DNA of 6,210 nucleotides, from positions 6,282 through 12,491 of the forward strand of contig MHQO01000063.1 of assembly GCA_001820675.1 (NCBI GenBank), in the 5' to 3' direction. Below are positions 5,078 through 6,210 of this stretch, piece after piece; the stretch's first letter is position 1, and each line of letters begins with the position of its first letter. A program made the translations under genes and the position numbers. Origin of the DNA: Candidatus Sungbacteria bacterium RIFCSPLOWO2_01_FULL_47_10. GTDB lineage: Bacteria; Patescibacteriota; Minisyncoccia; Sungbacterales; GWA2-42-14. The notes beneath the pieces are model-generated. The model did not search any database and was not told the DNA's origin. It saw only the letters and a program-made list of their open reading frames with translations.

Positions 5078-5103
5078 CGGCGTGAAATCTCGCCCGCTTT
5101 TTT
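5077..5103 (+). terminator. Rho-independent terminator after the 247-aa gene
   Basis: GCGGCG (5077-5082) pairs with CGCCCGC (5091-5097), leaving one bulged C and an 8-nt loop. Six T residues follow (5098-5103). The stem starts on the last base of the TAG stop codon. Confidence 0.7.
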
Positions 5104-5139
5104 ATTATTCCTTCGTCAAACTGCACGATGGGCAAAAAT

Positions 5140-5167
5140 TTGTATGGCGCGCAAAATGTGCTATAGT
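5140..5167 (+). promoter_or_regulatory. Extended -10 promoter giving a leaderless 99-aa gene
   Basis: TTGTAT (5140-5145) is a weak -35, 16 bp upstream of TATAGT (5162-5167). The -10 is preceded by TGC (5159-5161), making an extended TGnTATAGT as at holB. It ends 6 nt before the ATG at 5174-5176, so the transcript should begin at about the A of the start codon. Confidence 0.65.
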
Positions 5168-5173
5168 GTATAT

Positions 5174-5473
5174 ATGAGTATTAAAGGTTTTAACGAAAAT
5201 CCGAGGCCCGAACAGCCGGAAGCGTCGCAAGCTGAAAAAGAAGCGCGTTTTCAGGAATTGTTGAGAAAAAAAGAAGAACTCGTAGCTTCCGTAGAAGAGG
5301 GCATTGAGCAGGGCGTATTTCCTGACGACGATGAATTCATGGAAATGGAAATGGCGACTCAACGAGCGGCAGAGGCGGCGCGTGATGCGGGCAACCATGC
5401 GGAATATAAACGGCTTATGGCGGAGCACTCCGCTATGATGGCCTGGAGGGAAAAAGGCGAAGGGAATACGTAA
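5174..5473 (+). CDS. Unrecognised 99-aa highly charged, probably helical protein
   Basis: I do not recognise this protein. The start at 5174 (MSIKGFNENPRPEQPEAS) is chosen because the only other in-frame ATG (5144) lies within the promoter. The first 18 residues are polar and proline-rich. The remainder is dominated by E, K, A, R and M and should be almost continuously helical, probably coiled coil: AEKEARFQELLRKKEELVAS (20-39), a break at FPDDDEF (49-55), then EMEMATQRAAEAARDAG. There is no transmembrane segment and there are no cysteines. It follows the 247-aa gene by 96 nt but has its own promoter beyond that gene's terminator, so it is a separate unit. It converges on mreB. I see no clear rho-independent terminator after its stop. 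Real coding is likely given the extended -10 at leaderless spacing, but the function is unknown. Confidence 0.7.
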   Translation: MSIKGFNENPRPEQPEASQAEKEARFQELLRKKEELVASVEEGIEQGVFPDDDEFMEMEMATQRAAEAARDAGNHAEYKRLMAEHSAMMAWREKGEGNT

Positions 5474-5581
5474 TGCGACAGCGATCCAGAAATCGTCCAT
5501 AAACGGAATTACGGTCGTGTTTCATGCGCTCCGCCGCCCCGCGAAATTTTTATATTTTTGTATTTATCTATGGTTCCACAC

Positions 5582-5605
5582 CGGCTAATTCGTGCGAATT
5601 AGCCG
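5582..5605. repeat. Perfect 24-nt palindrome between convergent genes
   Basis: CGGCTAATTCG (5582-5592) and CGAATTAGCCG (5595-5605) are perfect reverse complements separated by TG. The centre (5587-5602, AATTCGTGCGAATTAG) resembles the right part of the TTCGTG repeats at 1995-2034 and 3280-3319. There is no T-run on either side, so it is not a typical terminator. A protein-binding operator or a repeat fragment are alternatives. Confidence 0.7.
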
Positions 5606-5627
5606 ATATCAGATGAAGGAAATCTTA

Positions 5628-5666
5628 AAAGCGGCCCACAAAAGGCAGGGATCGCTTGAAGCGGCC
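5628..5666 (+). repeat. 39-bp interspersed repeat, copy 2 (downstream of mreB)
   Basis: This matches 4215-4253 at 35 of 39 positions in the same orientation. It lies in the 243-nt gap between the convergent 99-aa gene and mreB. Here the unit is preceded by an in-frame ATG (5613-5615), reading MKEILKAAHKRQGSLEAA, but the frame then runs antisense through mreB to 5837, so I do not call a gene. Confidence 0.7.
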
Positions 5667-5716
5667 CGTATAACCGGGGGCGGTTTTCATTATCAATTTT
5701 TTTCCGATGCTAAACG

Positions 5717-6210
5717 CTATCGCTTCGAAGAAATGCTTTTTTTGTACACATCAAGGTGCTCAAGCGCAAGGCCTGTGCCCTTTGCAACGCACAAGAGCGA
5801 ATCTTCCGCAATGTGCGCCTGCACGCCGGTTTCCTGAAACACCAATTCTCCGATATTCCGCAAAAGAGACGATCCGCCGGTCATAACGATGCCGCGCTCC
5901 ATGATGTCCGCCGCAAGTTCGGGCGGCGTATCGTGAAGCACTTTTTTTATGGCACGGACAACCTCATCCAGCTCGTACGATATCGCCTCGGTCACCTCCT
6001 GCGTAAATATCTCAATCACGCGGGGAAGGCCGGTCATAAGATCTCTCCCCTTAATCTCCATCGACAACTCCTCGCTCAAGGGAATGGCCGACCCGATTTT
6101 GATTTTTATGTCTTCCGCAGTCCGATCGCCAATGGCCAGATTATAATTCTTCTTGATATAATCGGCTATCGCCTGATCGAATTTATTCCCCGCAACCTTG
6201 ACCGATGTTG
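5717..6210 (-). CDS. mreB: Rod-shape-determining actin homologue MreB, C-terminal half (partial)
   Basis: The frame is open from the TAG stop at 5717-5719 to the right edge, giving about 163 codons of a protein usually near 340. It begins inside the conserved stretch SVKVAGNKFDQAIADYIKK and continues with NYNLAIGDRTAEDIKIKIGSA, both characteristic of MreB. RGIVMTGGSSLLRNIGELV is the second phosphate/adenosine loop region, and the end is AEDSLLCVAKGTGLALEHLDVYKKS. MreB polymerises under the cytoplasmic membrane in an ATP-dependent way and guides peptidoglycan synthesis in rod-shaped cells. The usual GGGALL of the adenosine loop reads GGSSLL here. The TTG-led open frame from 6079 is only an internal start; the true start is outside the window. 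The Mbl or MreBH paralogues cannot be excluded from this half alone. The gene converges with the 99-aa gene. Confidence 0.94.
   Translation of the reverse strand, partial: TSVKVAGNKFDQAIADYIKKNYNLAIGDRTAEDIKIKIGSAIPLSEELSMEIKGRDLMTGLPRVIEIFTQEVTEAISYELDEVVRAIKKVLHDTPPELAADIMERGIVMTGGSSLLRNIGELVFQETGVQAHIAEDSLLCVAKGTGLALEHLDVYKKSISSKR

Noticed and set aside
5144..5173. 10-codon N-terminal extension of the 99-aa protein
   Set aside because: It overlaps the -35/-10 region; transcription is predicted to start at about 5174.
5592..5837. 81-codon plus-strand open frame
   Set aside because: Its 3' half is antisense to conserved mreB codons and its 5' half is a palindrome plus a repeat; no expression signals are seen.

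Overview
The window looks like chromosome from a compact bacterial genome, most probably a Candidate Phyla Radiation member (Patescibacteria, Parcubacteria-like). This is inferred from dense packing, short hypothetical proteins, several core genes without a Shine-Dalgarno sequence, two apparently leaderless promoters and the mix of housekeeping genes. No rRNA or other taxonomic marker is present, so the placement is moderate in confidence.

Layout. Minus-strand core genes make up most of the window. In transcription order (right to left) they are the C-terminal half of mreB (5717 to beyond the right edge), holB (DNA polymerase III delta'), a membrane-anchored seven-repeat Asp-box beta-propeller protein, frr (ribosome recycling factor), tlyA (S4 plus FtsJ-type rRNA methyltransferase or hemolysin family), and the N-terminus of an M50 site-2-type metalloprotease running off the left edge. 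Three unrecognised plus-strand genes sit between them: 1072-1362 (96 aa), 4334-5077 (247 aa) and 5174-5473 (99 aa). The first two are self-contained cassettes with their own promoter, a strong Shine-Dalgarno sequence and a rho-independent terminator. The third appears leaderless.

Regulation. The 96-aa gene has a perfect-consensus sigma-70 promoter (TTGACA, 17 bp, TATAAT) abutting the tlyA start codon. frr has TTGACC, 17 bp, TATTCT. holB and the 99-aa gene each have an extended -10 (TGnTATAGT) ending only 6-8 nt before the ATG. tlyA and the protease are probably co-transcribed (31-nt gap with the preferred start), as may be holB and the propeller gene (88-nt gap).

Repeats. A 105-bp MITE-like element with 17-bp perfect terminal inverted repeats and TA flanks lies directly after the propeller gene. 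A 39-bp repeat occurs upstream of holB and again downstream of mreB (35/39 identical). A TTCGTG-rich intergenic repeat occurs upstream of frr and of the propeller gene, with a short related palindrome at 5582-5605. TlyA carries about 34 extra residues between two catalytic-motif segments that look like an in-frame insertion.

I see no CRISPR array, tRNA, rRNA, integrase or complete insertion sequence, and no clear multi-gene defence or biosynthetic system. No gene-free stretch exceeds 300 bases; the longest, 5474-5716, is described through its repeats.
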